Of a stretch of DNA of 64,000 bases, positions 25,669 through 32,965 are shown piece by piece. Within the stretch, counting starts at the first letter, position 1, and every line of letters starts with the position of its first letter. The translations under genes were made by a program, and so were the position numbers. The notes beneath the pieces were generated by a model. That model worked only from the letters and a program-made list of their open reading frames with translations, was not told the DNA's origin and searched no databases. This DNA comes from SAR324 cluster bacterium (GTDB lineage: Bacteria > SAR324 > NAC60-12). Where the stretch lies: NCBI GenBank assembly GCA_028281495.1, contig JANQJU010000070.1, positions 25,175-89,174 of the forward strand, written 5' to 3'.

Positions 25669-25728
25669 TGCAATCGTTTGCAGAATGAATGTCAATTCTG
25701 CCTCAAATTGCTACTGCAATCGTTTGCA
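25669..25728. promoter_or_regulatory. Two identical TGCAATCGTTTGCA operators upstream of pullulanase
   Basis: The near-palindrome TGCAATCGTTTGCA occurs at 25669-25682 and 25715-25728, 46 bases apart, about 71 and 117 bases before the pullulanase ATG. They differ by one base from the perfect palindrome upstream of the amylase gene. Their form (central CG, TGCA ends) fits a LacI-family operator pair that could support looping. Confidence 0.78.
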
Positions 25729-25759
25729 ATCGGTGAAGAAATAATTCCGAATTCATGCG

Positions 25760-25771
25760 CATTGCGCAATG
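25760..25771. promoter_or_regulatory. 12-bp perfect palindrome CATTGCGCAATG
   Basis: A perfect dyad between the regulator and pullulanase genes, upstream of the paired operators. It could be another protein site; its function is unknown. Confidence 0.4.
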
Positions 25772-25928
25772 AGAATGTTTCCAAACGTTGTGTGCAAGTT
25801 GTGAATAGAGAATCGAATTGTCACAGAAATGTATAAAATTCAATAGGTTGAATGACAAGAATTCAACCTTCTTGCAAGGTCAACCGTGAACAGGGAAGTT
25901 GGGAAGTGCGGATTTCGCCAAAATGCGT

Positions 25929-25978
25929 CGTTTGCAGTGTAAAATGAAACGTTTGCAGCAAAAAATGAAACATTTGCA
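25929..25978. promoter_or_regulatory. Three direct CGTTTGCA-type repeats at 21-bp spacing
   Basis: CGTTTGCA at 25929, CGTTTGCA at 25950 and CATTTGCA at 25971 recur every 21 bases in the same orientation, just beyond the regulator stop. The second and third are embedded in AAAATGAAACRTTTGCA. Direct repeats two helical turns apart are the arrangement bound by LytTR proteins, and AACGTTTGC resembles the published LytTR consensus. The neighbouring gene encodes a LytTR domain, so autoregulation or control of pullulanase is inferred. Confidence 0.6.
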
Positions 25979-25990
25979 AACGCTTTGTGT

Positions 25991-26836
25991 TTATTCGTGA
26001 AACCAATTCGAATATTGAGATTGAAGAATGGAGAGAAACGCCCGTCCTATAGGAAGGGGTATGGTGCTACCGCTCAAATCCTTGAGGTATACTTCATAAT
26101 CTGATTTGGATTTCCGGCGGGCGGCCAACACTTTGTGAGCATGGACCATATGGGATTTATGAATTCGCACTAACGGGGAATCTTGAAAGTAATTTGCCAA
26201 CTGTTTGAGGCTCACCCGCAGTTCCAGATTTTGTTCATGCTTGATGTCGAAGTAAATTGTGCAATAGGGAGGAGCGGCTTGAATGTACGTAATATGATTC
26301 ACGACTGGCCCCAACCGGTCCATTTCCATCCACTGTTTCAGATGGGCCTGTGAGGATTCACCACCTTCCTGAATTGCCGCTTGGTTTTGACTGGCGTAGT
26401 GTCCCGTAATGCCACCTGAAGGCGAAACAGGCATTTCTTGAATCGTTTGTTCCAGCCATTCCAAGCCTTCGACTATTTTTTTCCACAACCGGACTTCTTC
26501 CTGCAAAACCGCTTCTCGACTCTGCTGAGTGACCAACGAACTCAATCGGGGGACCGAATACGTGCTTGTCTGTCTTTTCCCGGAACTTCGTCGGATAATC
26601 AACAAGTCCTGCCTCTCTAGGGACTGCAATGCCACGCTGAGCGACTTGCGTGACAACCCCGACCCTTGGCTGAGTTCATCGTAGGTCATGGGGAGTTTTT
26701 GCATCCCTTGCTCAATCAGCTTGGCCGCAACGAAGCTCCACACGCGAAACTCGGCGTTTCCCAAACGATTGAGGTTTTCTAAAATGCCATGAATCAGATG
26801 AGGCAAAAGTTCTTCTGAGGGGAGTGTGATTGGCAT
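25991..26836 (-). CDS. Transcriptional regulator joining a winged helix to a C-terminal LytTR DNA-binding domain
   Basis: The protein is 281 aa. The N-terminal part (about residues 10-95) is a winged helix (RVWSFVAAKLIEQGMQKLPM, TYDELSQGSGLSRKSLSVAL, then the wing LLIIRRSSGKRQTSTYSVP). After a linker, residues about 178-278 match LytTR (VNHITYIQAAPPYCTIYFD, LVRIHKSHMVHAHKVLA, YLKDLSGSTIPLPIGRAF). LytTR domains usually follow a receiver or membrane domain, so pairing with a winged helix is unusual and may give two DNA-binding surfaces. It lies upstream of and co-directional with the pullulanase and amylase genes, whose promoters share repeats of LytTR-like form. GGAG lies seven bases before the ATG. 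Confidence 0.87.
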   Translation of the reverse strand: MPITLPSEELLPHLIHGILENLNRLGNAEFRVWSFVAAKLIEQGMQKLPMTYDELSQGSGLSRKSLSVALQSLERQDLLIIRRSSGKRQTSTYSVPRLSSLVTQQSREAVLQEEVRLWKKIVEGLEWLEQTIQEMPVSPSGGITGHYASQNQAAIQEGGESSQAHLKQWMEMDRLGPVVNHITYIQAAPPYCTIYFDIKHEQNLELRVSLKQLANYFQDSPLVRIHKSHMVHAHKVLAARRKSKSDYEVYLKDLSGSTIPLPIGRAFLSILQSQYSNWFHE

Positions 26837-26886
26837 GGGAAACTCCGACGCAACATCACGAATTTAAGCGCTTTCCACAAATTCGA

Positions 26887-27000
26887 ATTAGTGAATGGAC
26901 TCCCTCCCAAACCATTTTCACCTCAGTCGTGTCAAGTAGTTTCTTTAATTCACTACCGAATTTATCTCAACGAAAGGGAATGGTGTAATTAATTCACTAC
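26887..27000. promoter_or_regulatory. AATTCACTA repeats upstream of the LytTR regulator
   Basis: TTAATTCACTAC occurs at 26945-26956 and again at 26989-27000, with an inverted related copy ATTAGTGAAT at 26887-26896. The three copies fill the 203-base region upstream of the regulator ATG at 26836 and could be its own operator. Confidence 0.5.
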
Positions 27001-27039
27001 GAAAAATCTTGGATTCGAGTAAGAACGGAGCCGATAGCA

Positions 27040-27930
27040 TCACTCTTTGGGGTCGATGCCATGTTTTTTGAGAAGTTCCATCAATTGCTCGTTGCGTTTC
27101 TTTTCTTCCTCGGCACGTTGTCTTTCTTGTTCAGCTTGTCGCTTCGCTTCAGCCGCTTCTTCTTTGGCTTTCAGAAGTTGGCGCTCTTGGGCTTGTAAAT
27201 CCTCCAAATATTCATCTTCCACATTCATATTTTGCCGAACTTGCTCTTCCGAATTGGCTTTGATCAATCGACGGACCACCTTACGGAACTTTTCGGGAAT
27301 CTGCTCGTCGTCGATATCGAGAACGTGTTTATCATGGCTCACTACGTAGCTTTGATCAAACACACTAAGAAGCCGTTCCAAATCGGTTCTCATCTCCTTC
27401 CTCAACTGAGGTATCTGAATCACAATGCTATCATGGGTCAAGCTTTCGATGAATTCTTCCCGTGCTGAAATGGGTTCGCCTGTGGTTCCATCCCAATAAG
27501 CTCGTTTGACCTGAACAATGGGGGCTTCAATGTTTTCAAGTCGGTGACCCAAAAAATAGATGCTGTGGATCGGCAAGGCGTGCCTGATTTCCTTTCCTTT
27601 GTTTTGTTCGAGGACAGCATTTTCTTTGTTGGAGTATTGCATTCCCAAGTAATTTCGAAATCGCATGATATCGGTATGAAACTTAGCCTTCTGGATTTCG
27701 ATAAGGACTTGTTTGAATTGTTGGTTAGGGAGTTGGATTTTAGCAGAGAAGTCCATTCGGTAGATGGTGAAGATATGGGGATCGCGAATTTCACCAATGG
27801 ACTCTTGAGGTTTGAACTCCAAGTCGACAACATTTTCGCTGAGGATTTCCGAGATGAGGAGGATGGCGACTTCTTTATCTTCCATGAGGTATTTGAAGAC
27901 GACATCGTAGATCGGATTGGCAATGAACAT
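27040..27930 (-). CDS. Rpn/PD-(D/E)XK-family nuclease-transposase protein
   Basis: The protein is 296 aa. It begins ANPIYDVVFKYLMEDKEVAI, the hallmark of the PD-(D/E)XK transposase/Rpn recombination-promoting nuclease group. Candidate catalytic residues are Asp60 (YRMDFSAKI) and Glu78, Gln80 and Lys81 (VLIEIQKAK), the usual D-x(17)-ExQK spacing. The C-terminal 80 residues form a highly charged coiled coil (QERQLLKAKEEAAEAKRQAE). No terminal inverted repeats or target duplications are visible, so it is best read as a stand-alone nuclease gene rather than an active element. AAAGGATTCCC precedes the ATG. Confidence 0.87.
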   Translation of the reverse strand: MFIANPIYDVVFKYLMEDKEVAILLISEILSENVVDLEFKPQESIGEIRDPHIFTIYRMDFSAKIQLPNQQFKQVLIEIQKAKFHTDIMRFRNYLGMQYSNKENAVLEQNKGKEIRHALPIHSIYFLGHRLENIEAPIVQVKRAYWDGTTGEPISAREEFIESLTHDSIVIQIPQLRKEMRTDLERLLSVFDQSYVVSHDKHVLDIDDEQIPEKFRKVVRRLIKANSEEQVRQNMNVEDEYLEDLQAQERQLLKAKEEAAEAKRQAEQERQRAEEEKKRNEQLMELLKKHGIDPKE

Positions 27931-28075
27931 GGGAATCCTTTCGAAACAGTAGCTGTAAAGACGGGCAGCGTGTTGGATTCATTATACTGCCAAATCGTTT
28001 GTATTCCCAATAGAGAGTGGTGTTAATCGTTTAAACTCCGTTTCGTCATGGTAGGATCTTCAACAACAAAATTCG

Positions 28076-28939
28076 CTACGGTCTGGGCAAATAACTATTG
28101 AACTCTTGATCATACGCATCAAACCCCACCACCTCTCGCAGGGTTTCAAAGGCTAGTAAATTTTGTGGAGATTCTCCTTGTTTGAGGGAGCGCAAGGCGT
28201 GTTGCATGGACCAAATGGCTGTGCTCAACAGAGTCAGCGGATAGGCCGCAAGTTTGTAACCGATGGCTTCCAGGCGTTGAGGCGGTAATATCGGAGTGGT
28301 TCCTTGTTCAAGCATATTGGCGAGCTTGTATCCAGGAACTTCGGTGCAGAACCGTTCCATCTCCGCCTCGGACTGAGGGGCTTCGAGAAACACAAAATCC
28401 ACGCCTTTGTCGACGAAGGCGTTGCATCGCCACAAGGCTTCTTCCATACCATCCGTGGCACGAGCATCCGTTCGGGCCATGATCAAGATGTCGGCTCCTT
28501 CGTCTCTTGCGTCGACAGCGGCCTGAATGCGAGTAAGGGCTTCGGCACGATCCACCACCTGTTTGCCTTGGGTATGACCGCATCGTTTGGGAGCCACTTG
28601 GTCTTCAATCATGATGCAGGCCAATCCGGCTTGAGCATAACCCGCGACAGTCCGTTTCACGTTCATGGCGTTGCCATAGCCGGTATCGCCATCGCCCATC
28701 ACCGGGATGGAAACCGCTTGGCAAACCTGCCGAGCTTGATCCACCATTTCTCCGTAGGAAATCAAACCCGTGTCCGGCAGTCCCAACCGAGCAGCGGATA
28801 CCGCAAAGCCGCTCATGAAGGTCAAAGAAAATCCAGCTTGCTCGATCAATTTGGCGGAGAGCGCGTCAAAACAGCATGGCATCTGAATCAACCCCGGCTG
28901 TTGCAAGAGGTCTCTCAATTTTTTTGCGGACGACTTCAT
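28076..28939 (-). CDS. Isocitrate lyase/PEP mutase superfamily enzyme (oxaloacetate decarboxylase-like)
   Basis: The protein is 287 aa from ATG 28939, whose first bases overlap the stop of the upstream gene (ATGA overlap). An earlier in-frame start at 29089 would lie inside that gene. Motifs are MGDGDTGYGNAMNVKRTV (metal-binding aspartates), the KRCGH signature in QVAPKRCGHTQGKQVV, and LIMARTDARATDGMEEAL. This cysteine-containing form is shared by 2-methylisocitrate lyases and by oxaloacetate decarboxylases of similar length. No propionate or glyoxylate genes are adjacent, so the exact reaction stays open. Confidence 0.85.
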   Translation of the reverse strand: MKSSAKKLRDLLQQPGLIQMPCCFDALSAKLIEQAGFSLTFMSGFAVSAARLGLPDTGLISYGEMVDQARQVCQAVSIPVMGDGDTGYGNAMNVKRTVAGYAQAGLACIMIEDQVAPKRCGHTQGKQVVDRAEALTRIQAAVDARDEGADILIMARTDARATDGMEEALWRCNAFVDKGVDFVFLEAPQSEAEMERFCTEVPGYKLANMLEQGTTPILPPQRLEAIGYKLAAYPLTLLSTAIWSMQHALRSLKQGESPQNLLAFETLREVVGFDAYDQEFNSYLPRP

Positions 28940-29691
28940 GATCCTGCCCCCTGAGTAGACCGTTGGCGTTCGATGTAATAAGCCACCCCCAATACTTGTG
29001 TGAGTAAAACCCACGGCATGGCCAGCCAACCCAGAATCGGAACGAACGCCAATCCCATTTGCGGCAATCCCACTTGAATGGGTGCCCACCGTACTGATTG
29101 TTTCAGCGAGTCAGTGGATTCCTTTTGTTCCTGGAGAACTGTCCAGTACGGATTGAAAATGCCTCGCCCCATCAGGTAGGCGGCTCCAATAAACGCCAAG
29201 ATAGGGCCAACAATGGGGATGAAACCCACCACAATCAATAGTAGGACCCAGAGGACCTCTTTGAATCCAACAATTGCAGACTGCACGGTCAATCCCAACC
29301 ACATCCCGAAATTGAACGGAACATCTGGTAAAGGCCGGAAATGACGAATGACTTGGCTCACCAAAAACTCATGCCACGCGCCCATCATCGACACCGAAAA
29401 AAGCAAGGTAGCCACCGCCAGTAAAGCCCCCACCAAAATTTGGGTGATCCATAAAATAACGCTTCCTAGTGTGGCCCAGAACCCGTCTTCTGATCCAAAG
29501 AACGAAGCGATCCAAGGTTCCAATAGGTAATTGTACAGCAGACCATTGAGGACCAACGAAACCACAATGAAGATGACCAAATTGGCCAAAAATGCCCGGA
29601 TCGCCTGTCCTTTCAAACCGGGGACTTGTTGGAAGGCTTGGTTGCCGTTGCGGAGGCCAGTTAAGGGTCCGATGCGAAGAGCTGACTTCAT
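28936..29691 (-). CDS. EI24/CysZ-like membrane protein
   Basis: The protein is 251 aa from ATG 29691, preceded by AAGGAGTATAT. It has about five membrane helices (ANLVIFIVVSLVLNGLLYNY, VLWVLLLIVVGFIPIVGPIL) and the family's conserved YLMGRGIFNPYW-like segment near the C-terminal helices. EI24 proteins include CysZ sulfate permeases, but many members have no known substrate. The stop overlaps the downstream lyase-family gene by four bases, which predicts translational coupling of a membrane protein with a C-C lyase. Confidence 0.75.
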   Translation of the reverse strand: MKSALRIGPLTGLRNGNQAFQQVPGLKGQAIRAFLANLVIFIVVSLVLNGLLYNYLLEPWIASFFGSEDGFWATLGSVILWITQILVGALLAVATLLFSVSMMGAWHEFLVSQVIRHFRPLPDVPFNFGMWLGLTVQSAIVGFKEVLWVLLLIVVGFIPIVGPILAFIGAAYLMGRGIFNPYWTVLQEQKESTDSLKQSVRWAPIQVGLPQMGLAFVPILGWLAMPWVLLTQVLGVAYYIERQRSTQGAGS

Positions 29692-29760
29692 ATATACTCC
29701 TTGGAAAAATAGTGGGTACGCATGAGTTGGAGATTTCCTAAAATATACCAATTTTCATGT

Positions 29761-30090
29761 AAGACTGTAGTCTTCAAAACGACAAAGGGTGCTTGTGCAA
29801 ATCCTAACATATGGATGATTCTAGAACAGTGTCCATGAGTTCAGTGTGTTTTGTTGTTACTGAACTCAAATCTACACTAAAGATTGTAGATTCGTTTACT
29901 ATCTTTCAAGACAAGTTGAATTCGATGGAAACCGCACGAGGCTTATCTTTGTGGGAAAGATAACGTCTTATGCAAAAGCATCCAGATAAAATCAGAAAAG
30001 ACAAATCTTTGTGGGAAAGATGAGTCTTTTTATGGCGTTCATCCGAATGCCAAAGTTGGAAAATCCTTGTGAGAAAGTTATGTCGATTGT
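29761..30090 (+). other. Highly structured leader upstream of the chemoreceptor gene
   Basis: The 429-base gap between the EI24-like gene and the chemoreceptor is dense in inverted repeats. They include AAGACT-GT-AGTCTT (29761-29774), a 10-bp stem TGAGTTCAGT/ACTGAACTCA (29836-29868), an 8-bp stem AATCTACA/TGTAGATT (29869-29892) and an 8-bp stem TTATCTTT-GTGGG-AAAGATAA (29943-29963). The last element recurs in degenerate form at 30005-30021 (6-bp stem, same GTGGG loop) and at about 30063-30081, a period near 60 bases. It is probably a structured 5' leader or a set of protein-binding sites; no known riboswitch consensus was recognised. Confidence 0.6.
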
Positions 30091-30120
30091 GGTGTCTCAC
30101 AATTATCAGGAGGAGAGTTT

Positions 30121-31698
30121 ATGAGCCGATGGACCATTCAAACACAAATTGTGCTCAGCGCAGTGGTTTTTTATGCATTGTTGTCACCGCTAATCTGCGG
30201 TGCCGCTTACGTTTTCACATTGAAATTGGAATCCAAGATGGTTTCTTGGGAACAATCGACTCAGCAATGGTGGCAACAGGATGTGGCAGGAACGTTAAAT
30301 AATCAGGTGTCTGATAAGAAACAAACGAGCTTGCCTCAACAATTACCTCAAAACATGATTCAAGGATATCAGGAAATTGTCGGAAGTTTGATGCAGGCGC
30401 AGCAATGGCTGCTTATGGTATTAGGAATTATGATGATTGGAGGGGCAACGATTTTCTTCATGTGTATCCGAAATATCAACACGTTGCTGTTTAAAATCAT
30501 TCATCGGTTTTCAGAAGGCATCAAACATTTGGAACACAACGCGGAGCGCATTGAAGGCAGTGCTGAAGTTTTGTCCAAACAAGTGTCGGAACAAGCGTCT
30601 ACCGTCAAGAGCATCTCATTGACTTTAGAAGATACGGTGGTGATGATCCGGCAAAACACCGAGAGCACGCTGCATGTGAAAGAAAAGGCTGATACCTCGT
30701 CTCGCCAAGTGGAACAATTGCGCGACGCGATGCAAGACTTAGAGCAGTCCAACAATGAAATCGCAGGCATCACCAAAACGATTGACGACATCGCATTTCA
30801 AACAAACATCTTATCCTTGAACGCTGCGGTTGAAGCCGCGCGGGCCGGGGAGCGGGGCCGTGAATTTGCCGTAATTGCTGATGAAATACGCGGTCTCGCC
30901 GTGCGCAGCGCTACAGCGACGCAAGATATTTCAGGAAGAGTGGGCAACGCCCGACAGAACCTCGAAATGGGGGCCAACATGGCCTACGAAATGATTGAAT
31001 CTTTCATGGGAATCAATCAGCACATCCACGAAATCACCGATTCCTCACAACAGCAATTCAACCGGATCCAGCAGATCAGCCAATCTCTCAACCAGTTGAA
31101 AGGCACAATTGACACCTGTGCAACGTCTTCCCAGCAAAACACGCTTTCCATCTACCAATTGAATGATGAAATAGAGAATTCCCACAACATCGTTGCCGAT
31201 CTTAAAAAAGTAGTCGGAGAGGACACATTGCGTTCGAACCGCCAGATCAGTGCCTTTGCACAAACCGCTTTCGCGGGTGGATTGACACCCAGTCATGTCT
31301 TCCGTAACACCCAATATATCATTCGAGACTTGGACTCGATTTTCCAACGATTGAACCTATCCACAGCCGTTGCCGAACCGATTCTTCCCAACAAGCAAAT
31401 CATACCAAAAGATGTCCTACAACAGTTGTATCGTGTCTTTGAAAAAGTAGGACAAGCCCAGCGAAAGTTCGGAGTGTCCGCCTTTGTTCCTCCTCCGTTC
31501 CCCGAAGGGAACATCCTACCGTCTGCTCCTTATGATGCGACTGGGCTGATTTTGGCAGAATTGATTAAAATCAAACACCATTTGGATCTTACCGACCGAC
31601 GAGTGCAATTGGATTTGATACCGGGCAAAGTGCCCAAAGATGTGTTTTTACAAGTCCTGTTGATCACTGCCAAATTGGAACGATTGATTGGCCGTTGA
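30121..31698 (+). CDS. Methyl-accepting chemotaxis protein with an extra C-terminal domain
   Basis: The protein is 525 aa. Two membrane helices (about 10-34, LSAVVFYALLSPLICGAAYV; about 96-117, LLMVLGIMMIGGATIFFMCI) flank a short 60-residue periplasmic loop, too small for a usual ligand domain. The signalling hairpin tip is IDDIAFQTNILSLNAAVEAA with ARAGERGREFAVIADEIRGL. After the coiled coil, about 140 further residues (from about 385) contain GVSAFVPPPFPEGNILPSAP and a helical LILAELIKIKHHLDL segment that I do not recognise. AGGAGGAGAG precedes the ATG. Its 3' end is 14 bases from the convergent beta-propeller gene. Confidence 0.9.
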   Translation: MSRWTIQTQIVLSAVVFYALLSPLICGAAYVFTLKLESKMVSWEQSTQQWWQQDVAGTLNNQVSDKKQTSLPQQLPQNMIQGYQEIVGSLMQAQQWLLMVLGIMMIGGATIFFMCIRNINTLLFKIIHRFSEGIKHLEHNAERIEGSAEVLSKQVSEQASTVKSISLTLEDTVVMIRQNTESTLHVKEKADTSSRQVEQLRDAMQDLEQSNNEIAGITKTIDDIAFQTNILSLNAAVEAARAGERGREFAVIADEIRGLAVRSATATQDISGRVGNARQNLEMGANMAYEMIESFMGINQHIHEITDSSQQQFNRIQQISQSLNQLKGTIDTCATSSQQNTLSIYQLNDEIENSHNIVADLKKVVGEDTLRSNRQISAFAQTAFAGGLTPSHVFRNTQYIIRDLDSIFQRLNLSTAVAEPILPNKQIIPKDVLQQLYRVFEKVGQAQRKFGVSAFVPPPFPEGNILPSAPYDATGLILAELIKIKHHLDLTDRRVQLDLIPGKVPKDVFLQVLLITAKLERLIGR

Positions 31699-31712
31699 TC
31701 ATGGAAACAAAC

Positions 31713-32690
31713 TCAATCTGGCAAACTTAATCCAGGAGTGCCAACCTCCAATCGAAACACTTCCGCAGGAACCACGCCAGTGGCCGGGGGCAAAAACATA
31801 CCACCATTTGTTACCACATAAAGGCCGGTTTCGTCGCCAGCTTGCCGACCGAACGCAACGGCTGTACTGCCCGTGGCTCCTTGATCCGCTTCCGCGATCA
31901 CCGTGACCTTACCTTCTGGAGAAACACGGACTACGCTATTAAACACATGCGTTGCCCCATAAAGATTCCCATTTGTGTCAAATGCAAAGTCGTCAATCAC
32001 TTTTCCCTGGACAAACACGCTTGGAATTCCTGCACTTCCATCGTCTTGAAGTGGCACCTTGAGCAGCATGGCTTTGTCAGAGTTGGACACGTACAGCGTG
32101 TTTCCAAACCGCTTCAATCCGTTCACAGCAGGTGTTTGGCTTTCAGGGGATCGACGAGCCAACCATTCGTGTTCCAACCAAATTGAGAGGCTGTTGGTTG
32201 AGACATCGAATTGCCAAATCGCTCCTAAGAACGAATCTGCAATCAAGTATCGATTGTTTTCAAGCAAGGTGATCCCGTTTGGAAAAATTGCCCCTTCCAT
32301 CGTAATCGAGTGGATCAACTCGCCCGACCGGTTCACTTGAAAAAGAGTTGGCACCTTGCCATCCAACCAGCCGGTAACAAGAAGATCTCCTTGAGGGGTG
32401 AACACCAATCCCGCAATTTTTCCAGACAGGGTGGCCACGTCTTGACGTTCTCCCGTTTCTGAAAAACGGTAGATTTTACCATCCTCATGACTGGCTACAT
32501 ACACAGCCCCTTCAGGATCGACGGCAACACTTTCTAAAAAGGTATAGGCCGGGAACTGAGCGACTTGCCTGACCGGAACCAATTCTACCGGATCATTAGC
32601 ATACAAGGGGGGTAGCGATTGTGCCCCCAAGGATGAAACAAAAAAAAGCATCCCCCAGAGAATGCCCATTCCAATAATTTGCTTTTTCAT
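31713..32690 (-). CDS. Secreted NHL/SMP-30-like beta-propeller protein
   Basis: The protein is 325 aa from ATG 32690, preceded by TGGAGGTTTT. A signal peptide (MKKQIIGMGILWGMLFFVSS) precedes repeated propeller blades (FLESVAVDPEGAVYVASHED, AGLVFTPQGDLLVTGWLDGK, IDDFAFDTNGNLYGATHVFN). Proteins of this fold include gluconolactonases and vitamin B12-independent sensor-like proteins; no metal-site residues can be assigned with confidence. It is divergent from a LysR regulator that could control it. Confidence 0.82.
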   Translation of the reverse strand: MKKQIIGMGILWGMLFFVSSLGAQSLPPLYANDPVELVPVRQVAQFPAYTFLESVAVDPEGAVYVASHEDGKIYRFSETGERQDVATLSGKIAGLVFTPQGDLLVTGWLDGKVPTLFQVNRSGELIHSITMEGAIFPNGITLLENNRYLIADSFLGAIWQFDVSTNSLSIWLEHEWLARRSPESQTPAVNGLKRFGNTLYVSNSDKAMLLKVPLQDDGSAGIPSVFVQGKVIDDFAFDTNGNLYGATHVFNSVVRVSPEGKVTVIAEADQGATGSTAVAFGRQAGDETGLYVVTNGGMFLPPATGVVPAEVFRLEVGTPGLSLPD

Positions 32691-32851
32691 AAAACCTCCA
32701 TTTGAAACCGATGAGAACCCACTGCGTCTTTTGCGTCCTGAAATGCCAAAACAGACGCACTTTGAAATCAATCAAAAAACTAGCATTTTCCTAATTTTGG
32801 GACTAGATAGCAGAAACAGAATACTAGATCCCAATAATGGGACTAAAAGAA

Positions 32852-32935
32852 ATGGATTCCGTTTGAGTGAATAGGAGGAATGGATTCCGTTTGAGTGAAT
32901 AGGAGGAATGGACTCCGTTTGAATGAATAGGAGGA
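32852..32935. repeat. Three 28-bp tandem repeats before the LysR gene
   Basis: The 28-base unit starting ATGGATTCCGTTTGAGTGAA and ending TAGGAGGA occurs at 32852, 32880 and 32908; the third copy differs at two positions. Each unit ends with a strong Shine-Dalgarno-like AGGAGGA, which abuts the next ATG too closely for normal initiation. The array lies just upstream of the LysR start at 32966 and within the divergent promoter region. Confidence 0.9.
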
Positions 32936-32965
32936 ATCGAATGTTTGTGGAACGAAAGGAATGCA

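Noticed and set aside
27040..27930. Active transposable element around the Rpn-type gene
   Set aside because: No terminal inverted repeats, target duplication or second copy were seen, so only the gene is reported.
27438..28010. 190-aa overlapping frame on the same strand as the Rpn gene
   Set aside because: Serine-rich shifted frame without family match; the Rpn frame has catalytic motifs and the ribosome site.
28304..28954. 216-aa frame opposite the ICL/PEP-mutase gene
   Set aside because: Antisense to a gene with intact family motifs; no own signals.
29761..30090. A known riboswitch (c-di-GMP, cobalamin and others) before the chemoreceptor
   Set aside because: None of the consensus motifs I know fits; the region is reported only as structured.
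32852..32935. CRISPR array from the 28-bp repeats
   Set aside because: Units abut without spacers; they form a simple tandem repeat.
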